Positions 38,345-46,743 of a stretch of DNA of 57,049 bases are shown here, one piece after another (the first letter of the stretch is position 1; each line of letters begins with the position of its first letter). Under the pieces are notes generated by a model, which saw nothing but the letters and a program-made list of their open reading frames with translations, ran no database searches and was not told the origin of the DNA. The position numbers were made by a program, and so were the translations under genes. Location of the stretch: positions 133,291 to 190,339 of the forward strand of contig MKWE01000009.1 of the NCBI GenBank assembly GCA_001899585.1, in the 5' to 3' direction. The stretch comes from Rhodospirillales bacterium 70-18. Lineage in GTDB: Bacteria > Pseudomonadota > Alphaproteobacteria > Acetobacterales > Acetobacteraceae.

Positions 38345-39394
38345 ATGCGCGGCGTGGTATTCCCCGGCGGACGCGAGGTGGAGTTCATGGAATTCCCCGA
38401 CCCCACCCCCGGCGAGGGCGAGGTGGTGCTGGAGATGAAGGCCAGCGGCATGTGCGGCAGCGACCTCAAGCCCTATCGCCGCGACAAGGGCGGCAGCCTG
38501 TCGCTGGGCTTCGGCGGCCCCTCTGGCCCGGTGATCGCCGGGCACGAGCCCTGCGGCGTGGTCGCCGCCATCGGCCCCGGCGTGCCGAAGGCGGAGGCGA
38601 AAATCGGCGACCGGGTGATGGTGCACCATTACTGGGGCTGCTCGGTCTGCGAGCATTGCCGCGGCGGCTGGTCGCAGCTGTGCAACCGCCAGACCCCCAC
38701 GGTGTACGGCATGACCGGGCACGGCGCGCATGCCCCCTACATGAAGATCCCGGCCCGCACCCTGGTCAGCCTGCCCGATGAATTGTCGTTCGAGACCGGG
38801 GCGGCGATCGCCTGCGGCACCGGCACCGCCTATGGCGCGCTGCGGCGGATCAACATCTCCGGCAACGACACCATCGCCATCTTCGGCCAGGGGCCGGTGG
38901 GGCTGTCGGCGACCCAGCTCGCGGTAGCGATGGGCGCGCGGGTGATCGCGCTGGACATCAGCCCCGAGCGCCTGGCCCGCTCCCGCGAATTCGGCGCGGC
39001 GGCGGTGATCGACCCGGCCTCGGACGACGCGGTGAAGGCGATCCGCGACCTGACGCACGGGCTGGGCGCCGACCTGTCGCTGGACAGTTCCTCCGCCCCC
39101 TCCGCCCGGCTGGCGGCGGTGCAATGCGTGCGCACCTGGGGCACCGCCTGCTTCGTCGGCGAGGGCGGGCATGTCACCATCGATGTCAGCCAGGACATGC
39201 TGCGCCGGCAGGTCAGCGTGGTCGGCTCCTGGACCTTCTCCACCATCGGCCAGGCCGCCTGCGCCCGGTTCGTGGCCGACCACAAGATCGCGGTGGACCA
39301 TCTGTTCACCGATCGCTGGCGGCTGGACCAGGCGACCGAGGCCTACAAGCTGTTCGACCAGCAGAACACCGGCAAGGGCGTGTTCCTGATGTAG
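38345..39394 (+). CDS. Zinc-dependent alcohol dehydrogenase (MDR superfamily)
   Basis: The 349-residue NAD(P)-dependent oxidoreductase has catalytic zinc ligands in MCGSD (~34-38) and GHEP (~63-66). The structural zinc cysteines C-x2-C-x2-C-x7-C are in WGCSVCEHCRGGWSQLC (~96-112), and the Rossmann motif GQGPVGL is near ~180. I prefer the ATG at 38345 because GGGAG lies nine bases upstream; an ATG at 38339 is possible. Substrates of this subgroup include polyols and threonine. It is alone on its strand, downstream of repeat copy B. Confidence 0.9.
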   Translation: MRGVVFPGGREVEFMEFPDPTPGEGEVVLEMKASGMCGSDLKPYRRDKGGSLSLGFGGPSGPVIAGHEPCGVVAAIGPGVPKAEAKIGDRVMVHHYWGCSVCEHCRGGWSQLCNRQTPTVYGMTGHGAHAPYMKIPARTLVSLPDELSFETGAAIACGTGTAYGALRRINISGNDTIAIFGQGPVGLSATQLAVAMGARVIALDISPERLARSREFGAAAVIDPASDDAVKAIRDLTHGLGADLSLDSSSAPSARLAAVQCVRTWGTACFVGEGGHVTIDVSQDMLRRQVSVVGSWTFSTIGQAACARFVADHKIAVDHLFTDRWRLDQATEAYKLFDQQNTGKGVFLM

Positions 39395-39479
39395 CCGCGG
39401 CGAGCCGGGGGGCGTTGCAGCGGGGCAAATTTTAGGCAACATTAACTGCCAAGTAATAATTGTATCCGGAGATTTGCCC

Positions 39480-40289
39480 ATGACCCGATGGTTCGGCGCG
39501 GTAGCGGCGTCGCTGATGGCCGCGCTGCTCTCGTTCTCGCCGGCACAGGCGTTGACCCTCTACACCACGGGCAACGCCGGAGCCGCGCTGTTCACCATCG
39601 ACAGCAGCACCGGCGCGGGCACACTGGTGGGCAATTTCGGCCACGCCGACACCTATAGCCTCGCCTTCGACCCGGGCAACACGCTGTACGCCATCGTCGA
39701 CAGCTACAACACCAGCACCCTGGCGACGGTGGACACGACGACGGGGGCCGCGACGCCGATCGGGTCCGGCACGAATATCGCGGACCTGATGGCCATGGTG
39801 TTCGCGCCCGACGGCACGCTCTATGCGGCCAGCTGGGGCACCGATTCGCTGTACACCATGGACCCGACGACCGGCGCCGCCACGGTGATCGGCGCGCTCG
39901 GCTTCTCCGGCGTGATGGACCTGGCGTTCGATGGCAGCGGGACGCTGTACGGGATTGCCAGCATGGGGTCGTCAAGCGCGCTCTACACCATCGACCCGGC
40001 CACCGGGGCCGGGACGATGGCCACGACGGCCAGCAACAACTGCCTCATGTCGCTGACGATCGACCCCACCGCCCGGTTCCTCTCGACCGATTATTGCGTC
40101 GGCAACTCGCCGCTGTACCAGGTTGATCCCTCGACCGGCACCGTCACCAGCCTGGGCGACACCGGCATCGCCTCTCCGATGGGCCTCACCTACCGGGGTG
40201 TCGCCACCGCCGTCCCCGAACCCGCCAGCATGGCGTTGCTCGCCGCCGGCCTCGCCGGCCTCACGGCGCTCCGCCGCAAACGGGCATGA
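39480..40289 (+). CDS. PEP-CTERM sorting-domain protein 2 (beta-propeller-like)
   Basis: The 269-residue protein has a signal peptide (~1-24, ending SPAQA) and a C-terminal PEP-CTERM signal (VPEPASMALLAAGLAGLTALRRKRA split over ~245-269). The middle consists of about five repeats of roughly 40 residues of the form LYTID..TGA.T.IG, as in NHL/YVTN-like beta-propellers. It would be an exported, exosortase-processed surface protein. The start ATG at 39480 follows GGAG. The 85 bases upstream are AT-richer than average, but unlike PEP-CTERM gene 1 they show no clear sigma-54 site. Base composition is close to the genome mean, unlike the first PEP-CTERM gene. Confidence 0.87.
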   Translation: MTRWFGAVAASLMAALLSFSPAQALTLYTTGNAGAALFTIDSSTGAGTLVGNFGHADTYSLAFDPGNTLYAIVDSYNTSTLATVDTTTGAATPIGSGTNIADLMAMVFAPDGTLYAASWGTDSLYTMDPTTGAATVIGALGFSGVMDLAFDGSGTLYGIASMGSSSALYTIDPATGAGTMATTASNNCLMSLTIDPTARFLSTDYCVGNSPLYQVDPSTGTVTSLGDTGIASPMGLTYRGVATAVPEPASMALLAAGLAGLTALRRKRA

Positions 40290-40303
40290 CCGCCAGGACT
40301 CCG

Positions 40304-40394
40304 CCAAACGAATAAAAGTTTTTTGGTTCTTTTTTAAAAAAGAACCGTCTTCTTTGTTTGAAAACAAAGAAGCAAAAAAACTTTATTCGTTTGG
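40304..40394. repeat. AT-rich hairpin element, copy C (type 1 reversed + type 2)
   Basis: This is the most symmetrical copy. The outer arms 40304-40325 and 40373-40394 are near-perfect inverted repeats (the AACGAATAAAAG-type tail). Inside are a 22-base perfect palindrome (GGTTCTTTTTT/AAAAAAGAACC, 40325-40346) and a second hairpin (CTTCTTTGTTT/AAACAAAGAAG, 40349-40372). It sits between convergent genes and overlaps the last four codons of the M20 peptidase gene. Confidence 0.92.
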
Positions 40395-41504
40395 AATCGT
40401 GGCGACTGCTTCGGCCAGGCGCATGAATACCGGGACCGCGCCGGCCAGTTCGGCCAGGGCGATGCGTTCCACCGGCGTATGCGCCACCGCGATATCGCCC
40501 GGACCCAGGATCACGCAGGGCGCGATCGCCTGCAATTCGGAGGCGTCGGTGCCGTAAGGCACGGTGACCGCGGCGCGGCCGGTGACCTTGACGGCCATGC
40601 GGATCAGGGGATGGTCGGCCGGCAGTTCCGGCGGGCGGCCCTCCGGCAGCTCGGTCAGCTCGATGCCGCAGCGTGTGGCGGCGGCGCGCACCGCCTCGCG
40701 AATCGGCGTGGGGTCGATGCGGGCGCTGTAGCGGAACTTGATGCGCACGGTGGCCACCGGCACCGTCATGTTCACCGGCGCGCCGTGATTGTCGATGATC
40801 AGGTTGAAATCGCTGAACACCGGGTCGTAGCCGCTGTCGTGCAGGGCAGGGTCGCCGCGCAGGCGGTCGTGGATGGCGCGCATCTCCATCAGGAACGGCG
40901 CCATGTCCCAGTTGGCGTTGCGCCCGCGCCCGGAGGCGGAATGCGCCTGCACGCCGCGCGCCACCGCGACGAAGCCGATGGCGCTGCGATGGCCGCGCAC
41001 CGGCACCATACCGGTCGGCTCGGCCACCAGGATCGCCGCCGGCGGATGCGCGCGCACCAGCTCGGACTTCGCGGCGACCAGCTTTGCGCCGGCCTTGGTG
41101 GTCTCCTCGTCGGTGGTGATCAGCAGCATCACCGGCACGCTCTCCGGCAAATGGCGGGCGGCGGTGATGCAGGCGGCCACCTGGCCCTTCATGTCCGCAC
41201 TGCCCAGCCCGTGCAGCACGCCGCCCTCGATGCGCGCCGACCACGGGTCGTCCTGCCAGCCGGTGTCGGGCACCGTGTCCATGTGGCCGGACAGCGCCAG
41301 CCCGCCGGCGCCGCGCCCCTTGCGGGCGACCAGCGCGCGCTTGGCCACGCCGGCGGCATCGGTGTAGTCCAGCCGCTCCACCGCGAAGCCGGCCAGCGCC
41401 GCCTCCACCCGTTCGGCCACCGGCAGGTTGGAGCGGGCGCTGCGGCTGTCGATGCGTACCAGGTCCTGGGCGAGGGCGGTCACCTGGGGGCCGAAATCGG
41501 GCAT
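40383..41504 (-). CDS. M20-family metallopeptidase (ArgE/DapE type)
   Basis: This 373-residue amidohydrolase uses two zinc ions to release acyl groups or cleave dipeptides. Ligands are visible in GHMDTVPDTGW (~72-82), GLGSADMKG (~98-106), the acid-base Glu pair in TDEET, AEPTG, and the late His in AHTPVERI (~347-354). The ATG at 41504 (MPDFGPQ) is chosen as the family start. Its final residues Pro-Asn-Glu and the TAA stop are encoded by repeat element C, so the insertion appears to have replaced or trimmed the original C-terminus. It is divergent from the threonine-synthase-like gene. Confidence 0.9.
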   Translation of the reverse strand: MPDFGPQVTALAQDLVRIDSRSARSNLPVAERVEAALAGFAVERLDYTDAAGVAKRALVARKGRGAGGLALSGHMDTVPDTGWQDDPWSARIEGGVLHGLGSADMKGQVAACITAARHLPESVPVMLLITTDEETTKAGAKLVAAKSELVRAHPPAAILVAEPTGMVPVRGHRSAIGFVAVARGVQAHSASGRGRNANWDMAPFLMEMRAIHDRLRGDPALHDSGYDPVFSDFNLIIDNHGAPVNMTVPVATVRIKFRYSARIDPTPIREAVRAAATRCGIELTELPEGRPPELPADHPLIRMAVKVTGRAAVTVPYGTDASELQAIAPCVILGPGDIAVAHTPVERIALAELAGAVPVFMRLAEAVATIPNE

Positions 41505-41593
41505 TGGCGGTCGGTCCTTAATTGCGAATCGCCGCATGGTTGACCAACCGGCGCCGCAGCGCCAGCCTGCGCGCGCAGGAGGGCCGTGCCGCC

Positions 41594-42727
41594 ATGGAAA
41601 TTGCCTATCTCGATCCGCGCTCGGGCGCCACGTTCCCGATCGACAGCCCGCGCTGGTGCGGCGACGCGCTGGCGCCGCTGCTGCTGACGCCGCTGCCCGG
41701 CATCACCCGCGCGCAGATCGACACCGCCGAGCGCAGCCTGTGGCGCTATCGCGCCGCCTTCCCGCTGGACTGCCCGCACCCGATCAGCATGGGCGAGGGC
41801 TGCACGCCGATCGTCCGCCGCCGCCTGCACGGGGCGGAGGCGCTGCTGAAATGCGAGTGGTTCATGCCCACCGGCAGCTTCAAGGACCGCGGCGCCAGCG
41901 TGATGCTCTCGCTGCTGCGCCAGCAGGGGGTGGACGCGGTGCTGGAGGACAGTTCCGGCAATGGCGGCGCCGCCGTGGCCGCCTACGCCGCCGCCGGGGG
42001 CATGCGGGCGACCATCATGGCGCCCGAGAGCACCAGCCCGGCCAAGACGGTGGCCATGCGCGCCCATGGCGCCAGCGTGGAGCTGATCCCCGGCAACCGC
42101 CAGGCCACCGCCGATGCCGCGGTCGCCCGCTCGGCCAGCCTGTTCTACGCCAGCCACAACTGGCAGCCCTTCTTCCTGCACGGCACCAAGACGCTGGCCT
42201 ACGAATTGTGGGAGGACCTTGGCTTCCGCGCGCCGGACAACGTCATCGTCCCGTGCGGCGCCGGCTCCAACGTGCTGGGCTGCGAGATCGGCTTCTCCGA
42301 ACTGCTGCGCGCCGGCGAGATCGCCGCCATGCCGCGCATCTTCGCCGCCCAGCCGGAGAATTGCGGCCCCATCGCCGCCACCTTCCTGGCCGGCGACGAT
42401 ACCCAGGTGGAAAGCCCGGTGTGGCCCACCATCGCCGAGGGCACCGCCATCGCCCAGCCGATCCGCCTGCCCGAGGTGCTGGGCGCGCTGCGCGGCACCG
42501 GCGGCGGCGCGGTGCTGCTGAGCGAGGCGGAGATCGCCGACTCCACCCTGATGCTCGCCCGCACCGGCATCTATGTGGAGCCCACCAGCGCCCAGGTGGC
42601 CGCCGCCTTCGCCCGCCTGCTGGACAGCGGCGCCATCACCCCCGCGCAGACCACCGTGCTGGTGCTCACCGGCACGGGCCTGAAGGCCACGCCACGCATC
42701 GCCGAATTGTTGGGAATCGCCCTTTGA
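41594..42727 (+). CDS. Threonine-synthase-like PLP-dependent enzyme
   Basis: The 377-residue fold-type II PLP enzyme has the PLP lysine in PTGSFKDRGA (~95-104), the phosphate loop VPCGAGSNVLG (~218-228) and SSGNGGAA (~121-128). It resembles threonine synthase and diaminopropionate ammonia-lyase relatives rather than the housekeeping ThrC, which is usually longer. The ATG at 41594 follows GGAGG at 11 bases. Its stop overlaps the TTG start of the MlrC gene, so it heads a coupled trio. Activity may be beta-elimination or replacement on a hydroxy- or amino-substituted amino acid; this is inferred. Confidence 0.83.
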   Translation: MEIAYLDPRSGATFPIDSPRWCGDALAPLLLTPLPGITRAQIDTAERSLWRYRAAFPLDCPHPISMGEGCTPIVRRRLHGAEALLKCEWFMPTGSFKDRGASVMLSLLRQQGVDAVLEDSSGNGGAAVAAYAAAGGMRATIMAPESTSPAKTVAMRAHGASVELIPGNRQATADAAVARSASLFYASHNWQPFFLHGTKTLAYELWEDLGFRAPDNVIVPCGAGSNVLGCEIGFSELLRAGEIAAMPRIFAAQPENCGPIAATFLAGDDTQVESPVWPTIAEGTAIAQPIRLPEVLGALRGTGGGAVLLSEAEIADSTLMLARTGIYVEPTSAQVAAAFARLLDSGAITPAQTTVLVLTGTGLKATPRIAELLGIAL

Positions 42728-44277
42728 CACCTCGCATCGCCCTGCTGGGCTTCTCCATCGAGTGCAACCGCTTCGCCCCGGTGACCACCGAGCACGACTT
42801 CGCCATCCGCACCCTGCTGCGCGGCGAGGCGATCATGACGGATGCCCGCGGCCCGGCCCCGGTGATGCTGGGGGAACTGCCCGGCTTCGTCGCCGACATG
42901 GATGCCGCCGGCCCCTGGCAGCCTGTGCCGATCCTGCTGGCGATGACCGAGCCGAACGGCCCGGTGGAGCAGGCCTTCTTCGACGGGCTGATGGCGGAGT
43001 GGGAGGCCGGGCTGCGCGCGGCCGGCACGCTCGACGGCGTGTACTGCGTCATGCACGGCGCCGGCCTGTGCACCGGCGACGACGACCCCGAGGGCACCAT
43101 CCAGGCGATGGTCCGCCGCGTCGTCGGCCCGGGCGTGAAGATCGTCTCCAGCTTCGACCTGCACGCCAACGTGGCCGACGCCGACATCGCCACCATCGAC
43201 GCCTTCATCGGCTACCGCACCAACCCGCATATGGACATGCGCGAGTGCGGCATGGAATCGGCGCGGGTGATGCGCCGCCTGCTGGGCGGGCTGCGGACGC
43301 ATATCGCCAAGCTGCGCCTGCCGATCATCCCGCCCACCGTCACCATGCTGACCGGCAGGGACGCGCCCAACCGCCCCTATGGCGAGGTGATCGACCTCGG
43401 CCAGGCGCTGATGGAGCGGCCGCCCTACGCCGGGCGCATCGTCAACGTCTCGGTGATGGGCGGCTTCGCCTTCGCCGACACCGCGTTCAATGGCCTCACC
43501 GCCGTGGTCACTGCCACCGACGCCGGGGCGGCGCGGGCGCTGGCCGCCGAGCTGGCCGAGGCCGGCTGGGCCCGCCGCGCGCAGTTCTACCCGAAGCTCA
43601 CCGCGCTGGCCGACGCCGTCGCGCTGGCCAAGGGCACCGAGGACCGCGCCAGGCCGGCCCTGGCCTTCGCCGATGTGGCCGACAACCCCGGCGGCGGCGG
43701 GCGCGGCAACACCATGTTCATCCTGGAGGCCTTCCTGGCCGCCGGGGTGAAGGACGCGCTGGTGGGCGTGATCTACGACGCCGCCCTGGCCGCCGAGGCG
43801 CATGCGCTGGGCGAGGGGGCGGCCTTCACCGCCCGCTTCAACCGCGCGCCGGAAAACGAATTCTCCCACGCCTTCGCCGCCCCGGCCACGGTGCGCCGCC
43901 TGCATCCCGGCCCGGTGCGCGGCCGGCGCGGCATCTTCGCTGGCGGCATGGTCGATCTCGGCCCCTCGGCGGCGCTGGACCTCGGCGGCATCACCGTGGT
44001 GGTGATCTCCCAGCGGGTGCAATGCGCCGACCCGGCCTTCCTGGAAGCCTTCGGGCTGGACATCGCCGCCGCCCGCGTCGTGGTGGTGAAGTCGCGCGGC
44101 CATTTCCGCGGCGGGTTCGACGAGTTCTTCAAGCATGCGCAGGTGGTCGAGGTGGACGCGCCCGGCCTGACCAGCCCGGTGCTCTCCCATTTCCCCTGGA
44201 AGCACCTGCCCCGCCCGGTCATCCCGCTCGACGACGGGGTGCGGTGGGAGAAGCCCGCACTGGAGCAAGGGGCATGA
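42724..44277 (+). CDS. MlrC-family (M81) metallopeptidase
   Basis: The 517-residue protein belongs to the microcystinase C family, zinc peptidases first known from breakdown of linearised microcystin, a peptide rich in D- and isopeptide-linked residues. Conserved blocks are IECNRFAP (~11-18), YCVMHGAG (~104-111), SSFDLHANV (~141-149; zinc His) and NPGGGGRGNT (~321-330). The start is a TTG at 42724 overlapping the previous stop (TTGA); no ATG gives the full family N-terminus. Its own stop overlaps the next ATG (ATGA). Most members have unknown substrates and occur in peptide or amino-acid catabolic clusters. Confidence 0.88.
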   Translation: MTPRIALLGFSIECNRFAPVTTEHDFAIRTLLRGEAIMTDARGPAPVMLGELPGFVADMDAAGPWQPVPILLAMTEPNGPVEQAFFDGLMAEWEAGLRAAGTLDGVYCVMHGAGLCTGDDDPEGTIQAMVRRVVGPGVKIVSSFDLHANVADADIATIDAFIGYRTNPHMDMRECGMESARVMRRLLGGLRTHIAKLRLPIIPPTVTMLTGRDAPNRPYGEVIDLGQALMERPPYAGRIVNVSVMGGFAFADTAFNGLTAVVTATDAGAARALAAELAEAGWARRAQFYPKLTALADAVALAKGTEDRARPALAFADVADNPGGGGRGNTMFILEAFLAAGVKDALVGVIYDAALAAEAHALGEGAAFTARFNRAPENEFSHAFAAPATVRRLHPGPVRGRRGIFAGGMVDLGPSAALDLGGITVVVISQRVQCADPAFLEAFGLDIAAARVVVVKSRGHFRGGFDEFFKHAQVVEVDAPGLTSPVLSHFPWKHLPRPVIPLDDGVRWEKPALEQGA

Positions 44278-45386
44278 AGCTCGACGACCTGCCGACCCCC
44301 TGCGTGGTGCTGGACCGCCGCATCCTGCAGGCCAATCTGGACCGCATGGCCCAGGCCGTCTCGCGCCTCGGCGTCGCCCTGCGGCCGCACATGAAGACCG
44401 CCAAATCCTTCGACGTGGCGCGCATGGCCCTGGCTGGCGCGCCCGCGCGGGGCGGCATCACCGTCTCCACCCTGGCGGAGGCGGAGTATTTCGCCGGCCA
44501 CGGCATCACCGACATCCTCTATGCGGTCGGCATCACGCCGCGCAAGCTGGACCAGGTGGCGACCCTGAACGCCGCCGGCGCCAGCATCACCGTCATCACC
44601 GACGATCCCGCCACCGCCAGCGCCATCGCCGCCCACCCGGCCCGCCCGCGCACCCTGATCGAGATCGACTGCGGCGAGGCGCGCGGCGGCATCGCGGCCG
44701 ACGACCCGGCGCTGACCGAGATCGCCCGCCGCCTGGGCGGCTGCCTGCACGGCGTGCTGACCCATGCCGGCCATTCCTATTCCGGCCGCTCGGTGGACGA
44801 CATGCGCCGCATCGCCGAGGCCGAGCGGCTGGCCGCCGTCACCGCAGCGGAGCGCCTGCGTGCCGCCGGCTACGCCTGCCCGGTGGTCTCGGTCGGCAGC
44901 TCGCCCACCGCGCTCCATGCCGCCAGCCTGGAGGGGGCGACGGAAACCCGCCCCGGTGTGTACATGTTCGGCGACCTGTTCCAGGCCGAGATTGGCACCG
45001 TGCCGGCCGACGGCATCGCCGTCACCGTGCTGGCCAGCGTCATCGGCCGCCGCGCCGCCGAGGGCCGCATCCTGGTCGATGCCGGCGCCATGGCGCTGTC
45101 GAAGGACCGCAGCACCGAGGCCGCGCCGCATGATTTCGCCTTCGGCCTGGCGCTGGACCTGCTCGGCCGCCGCGGCTACGGCCATTCGCTGGTGCGCCGC
45201 GCCAACCAGGAGCACGGCATCATCGACCTCGACCCCGCGACCCCGGTTTCCGGCTTCGCGATCGGCGACAAGCTGCGCATCGCGCCCAACCATGCCTGCC
45301 TGACGGCGGCCGCGCATGACCGCTATTTCGTGGTGGACGGCGACGACACCGTGGTGGCGGTCTGGCCGCGCATCAACGGCTGGTAG
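44274..45386 (+). CDS. D-serine dehydratase-like PLP/zinc enzyme (DSD1 family)
   Basis: The 370-residue protein has the alanine-racemase-like barrel with the PLP lysine in RPHMKTAKS (Lys ~41) and a C-terminal domain with PNHACLTAAAHDRY. The His-x-Cys pair in NHAC is the zinc site of eukaryotic-type D-serine dehydratases; D-threonine aldolases have His-x-Asp there, as in the enzyme encoded at 22511. It therefore probably deaminates or cleaves a D-amino acid. It overlaps the MlrC gene by four bases. The partner genes point to catabolism of peptides with D-residues; that is a hypothesis. Confidence 0.87.
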   Translation: MKLDDLPTPCVVLDRRILQANLDRMAQAVSRLGVALRPHMKTAKSFDVARMALAGAPARGGITVSTLAEAEYFAGHGITDILYAVGITPRKLDQVATLNAAGASITVITDDPATASAIAAHPARPRTLIEIDCGEARGGIAADDPALTEIARRLGGCLHGVLTHAGHSYSGRSVDDMRRIAEAERLAAVTAAERLRAAGYACPVVSVGSSPTALHAASLEGATETRPGVYMFGDLFQAEIGTVPADGIAVTVLASVIGRRAAEGRILVDAGAMALSKDRSTEAAPHDFAFGLALDLLGRRGYGHSLVRRANQEHGIIDLDPATPVSGFAIGDKLRIAPNHACLTAAAHDRYFVVDGDDTVVAVWPRINGW

Positions 45387-45394
45387 CGGGGGGC

Positions 45395-46591
45395 CTACTC
45401 CGCCGCCACCAGCGCCGGCTGCCCCGCCGCCCGCGCGGCGCCGGCGCAGAGCAGGCTGCCCACCAGCAGCGCCGCCACCAGCACCAGCACCAGCTCCGGG
45501 TGCCCCCGGTCGATCAGGAAGCCGAACGGCACCGGCGTCAGCGCGCTGCCCAGCGGCAGGCCGGATGAGACGAAGCCGAACACCTTGCCGATCTGCCCGG
45601 GCGGTGCGGCGTCCTTCACCATCATGTCGCGCGGCGTGCGGCTGCACCCGGCGGTGATGCCGGCGCCGAACATCACCCCCATCGTCACCACCGCCGGCAG
45701 CGCCACCGCGGCCACCACCAGCACCAGCGCGGCCGAGGCCATCGTCACCGCGATCACGAACCCCAGCAGCCGCGCCGGCAGCCGCTCCGCCGCGTAGCCG
45801 CCCACCAGCACGCCGCTGGTCGCCCCCACCATGTAGGCGGTGAGCGAGGAGGAGGCCGCCGGCAGCGCCAGCCCGTGCACGCTGTGCAGCACGGTGATCA
45901 GCCAGGCCTGCACCCCGGCGCCGGCCATCGCCCCCATCAGGAAAAACCCGAAGAACAGCAGCATCGGCCGGGTCATCAGCAATTGCCGCCCGCTCAGCAC
46001 CGCCGCCCCCGCCGCCGGCGCCGGCCGCGCCTGGTCGTTCAGGATGCGGCTCTGCCACAGCACCGCGCCCACCAGCGGCACCCCCAGCGCGCCCACCAGC
46101 AGCAGCGCGCCCCGCCAGCCGAGCCCCGCCGACAGCGCGATGATCACCGGCGGCGCCGTGGCGAAGCCCAGGTTGCCGTTGAAGGTATGGATCGCGAAGG
46201 ACCGCCCCATCTTCTCCTTGTTCACCGAGCCGGACAGGATGGCGTAGTCGGCCGGATGGATCACCGAGTTGCCGATGCCCGAGCAGACCGCCAGCACCAG
46301 GATCTGCCAGAACGCGGTGGCGAACCCCATCGCGGCCATCGACAGCGCCATCAGCAGCGTGCCGCCCACCAGGAAGCGCCGCGCCCCGTGCCGGTCCACC
46401 AGGAAGCCCACCGGCGTTTGCAGCAGCGCCGTGGTGCCCGACATCAGCGCCACCGTCATCCCGAGCTGCGCGTACGACACCTGGAACGCGCCCTGCCAGA
46501 ACAGGAACATCGGCGGCAGGCACAGCACGTAGAAATGCGACAGGAAATGCCCGATGCCGATCAGCAGGTTGACGCGGGTATCGCGTGACAT
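45395..46591 (-). CDS. Major facilitator superfamily transporter
   Basis: This 398-residue inner-membrane transporter has about 12 hydrophobic segments. The MFS A-motif between helices 2 and 3 reads GFLVDRHGARR (~60-70), and a second copy, GFLIDRGHPE, occurs near the C-terminus. The ATG at 46591 (MSRDTRVN) follows GGAGAGGG; an upstream in-frame ATG would add a basic segment. It is convergent with the DSD1 gene (8-base gap) and divergent from an SDR gene. It could import the substrate of the adjacent catabolic trio, but direction and cargo are not determined by the sequence. Confidence 0.9.
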   Translation of the reverse strand: MSRDTRVNLLIGIGHFLSHFYVLCLPPMFLFWQGAFQVSYAQLGMTVALMSGTTALLQTPVGFLVDRHGARRFLVGGTLLMALSMAAMGFATAFWQILVLAVCSGIGNSVIHPADYAILSGSVNKEKMGRSFAIHTFNGNLGFATAPPVIIALSAGLGWRGALLLVGALGVPLVGAVLWQSRILNDQARPAPAAGAAVLSGRQLLMTRPMLLFFGFFLMGAMAGAGVQAWLITVLHSVHGLALPAASSSLTAYMVGATSGVLVGGYAAERLPARLLGFVIAVTMASAALVLVVAAVALPAVVTMGVMFGAGITAGCSRTPRDMMVKDAAPPGQIGKVFGFVSSGLPLGSALTPVPFGFLIDRGHPELVLVLVAALLVGSLLCAGAARAAGQPALVAAE

Positions 46592-46614
46592 GGCCCAGCC
46601 CTCTCCTGCATCCA

Positions 46615-46633
46615 GCAATATTGCAAACCGCAA
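46615..46633. promoter_or_regulatory. Overlapping palindromes in the MFS/SDR divergent promoter
   Basis: GCAATATTGC (46615-46624) is a perfect 10-base palindrome, and its second half starts another symmetrical site, TTGC-aaacc-GCAA (46621-46633). They lie 24-42 bases upstream of the MFS start codon. Such overlapping TTGC/GCAA symmetry fits an operator, for example of a LacI- or GntR-type repressor; no such regulator gene is in the window. Confidence 0.5.
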
Positions 46634-46743
46634 CACGATGCGGACGCCCGCCCGGCGCGTCAACCGTCCCTACCTGGCGCCCCCGCTTGCCCAGTCATCG
46701 CCCGGCTGGCATCGTCCCGGCAACGAAGGGAAGGAAGCGGCCC

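Noticed and set aside
39395-39479. Sigma-54 promoter before the second PEP-CTERM gene
   Set aside because: The best candidate has GG and GC separated by 11, not 10, bases and lacks TGGCAC; it is not credible.
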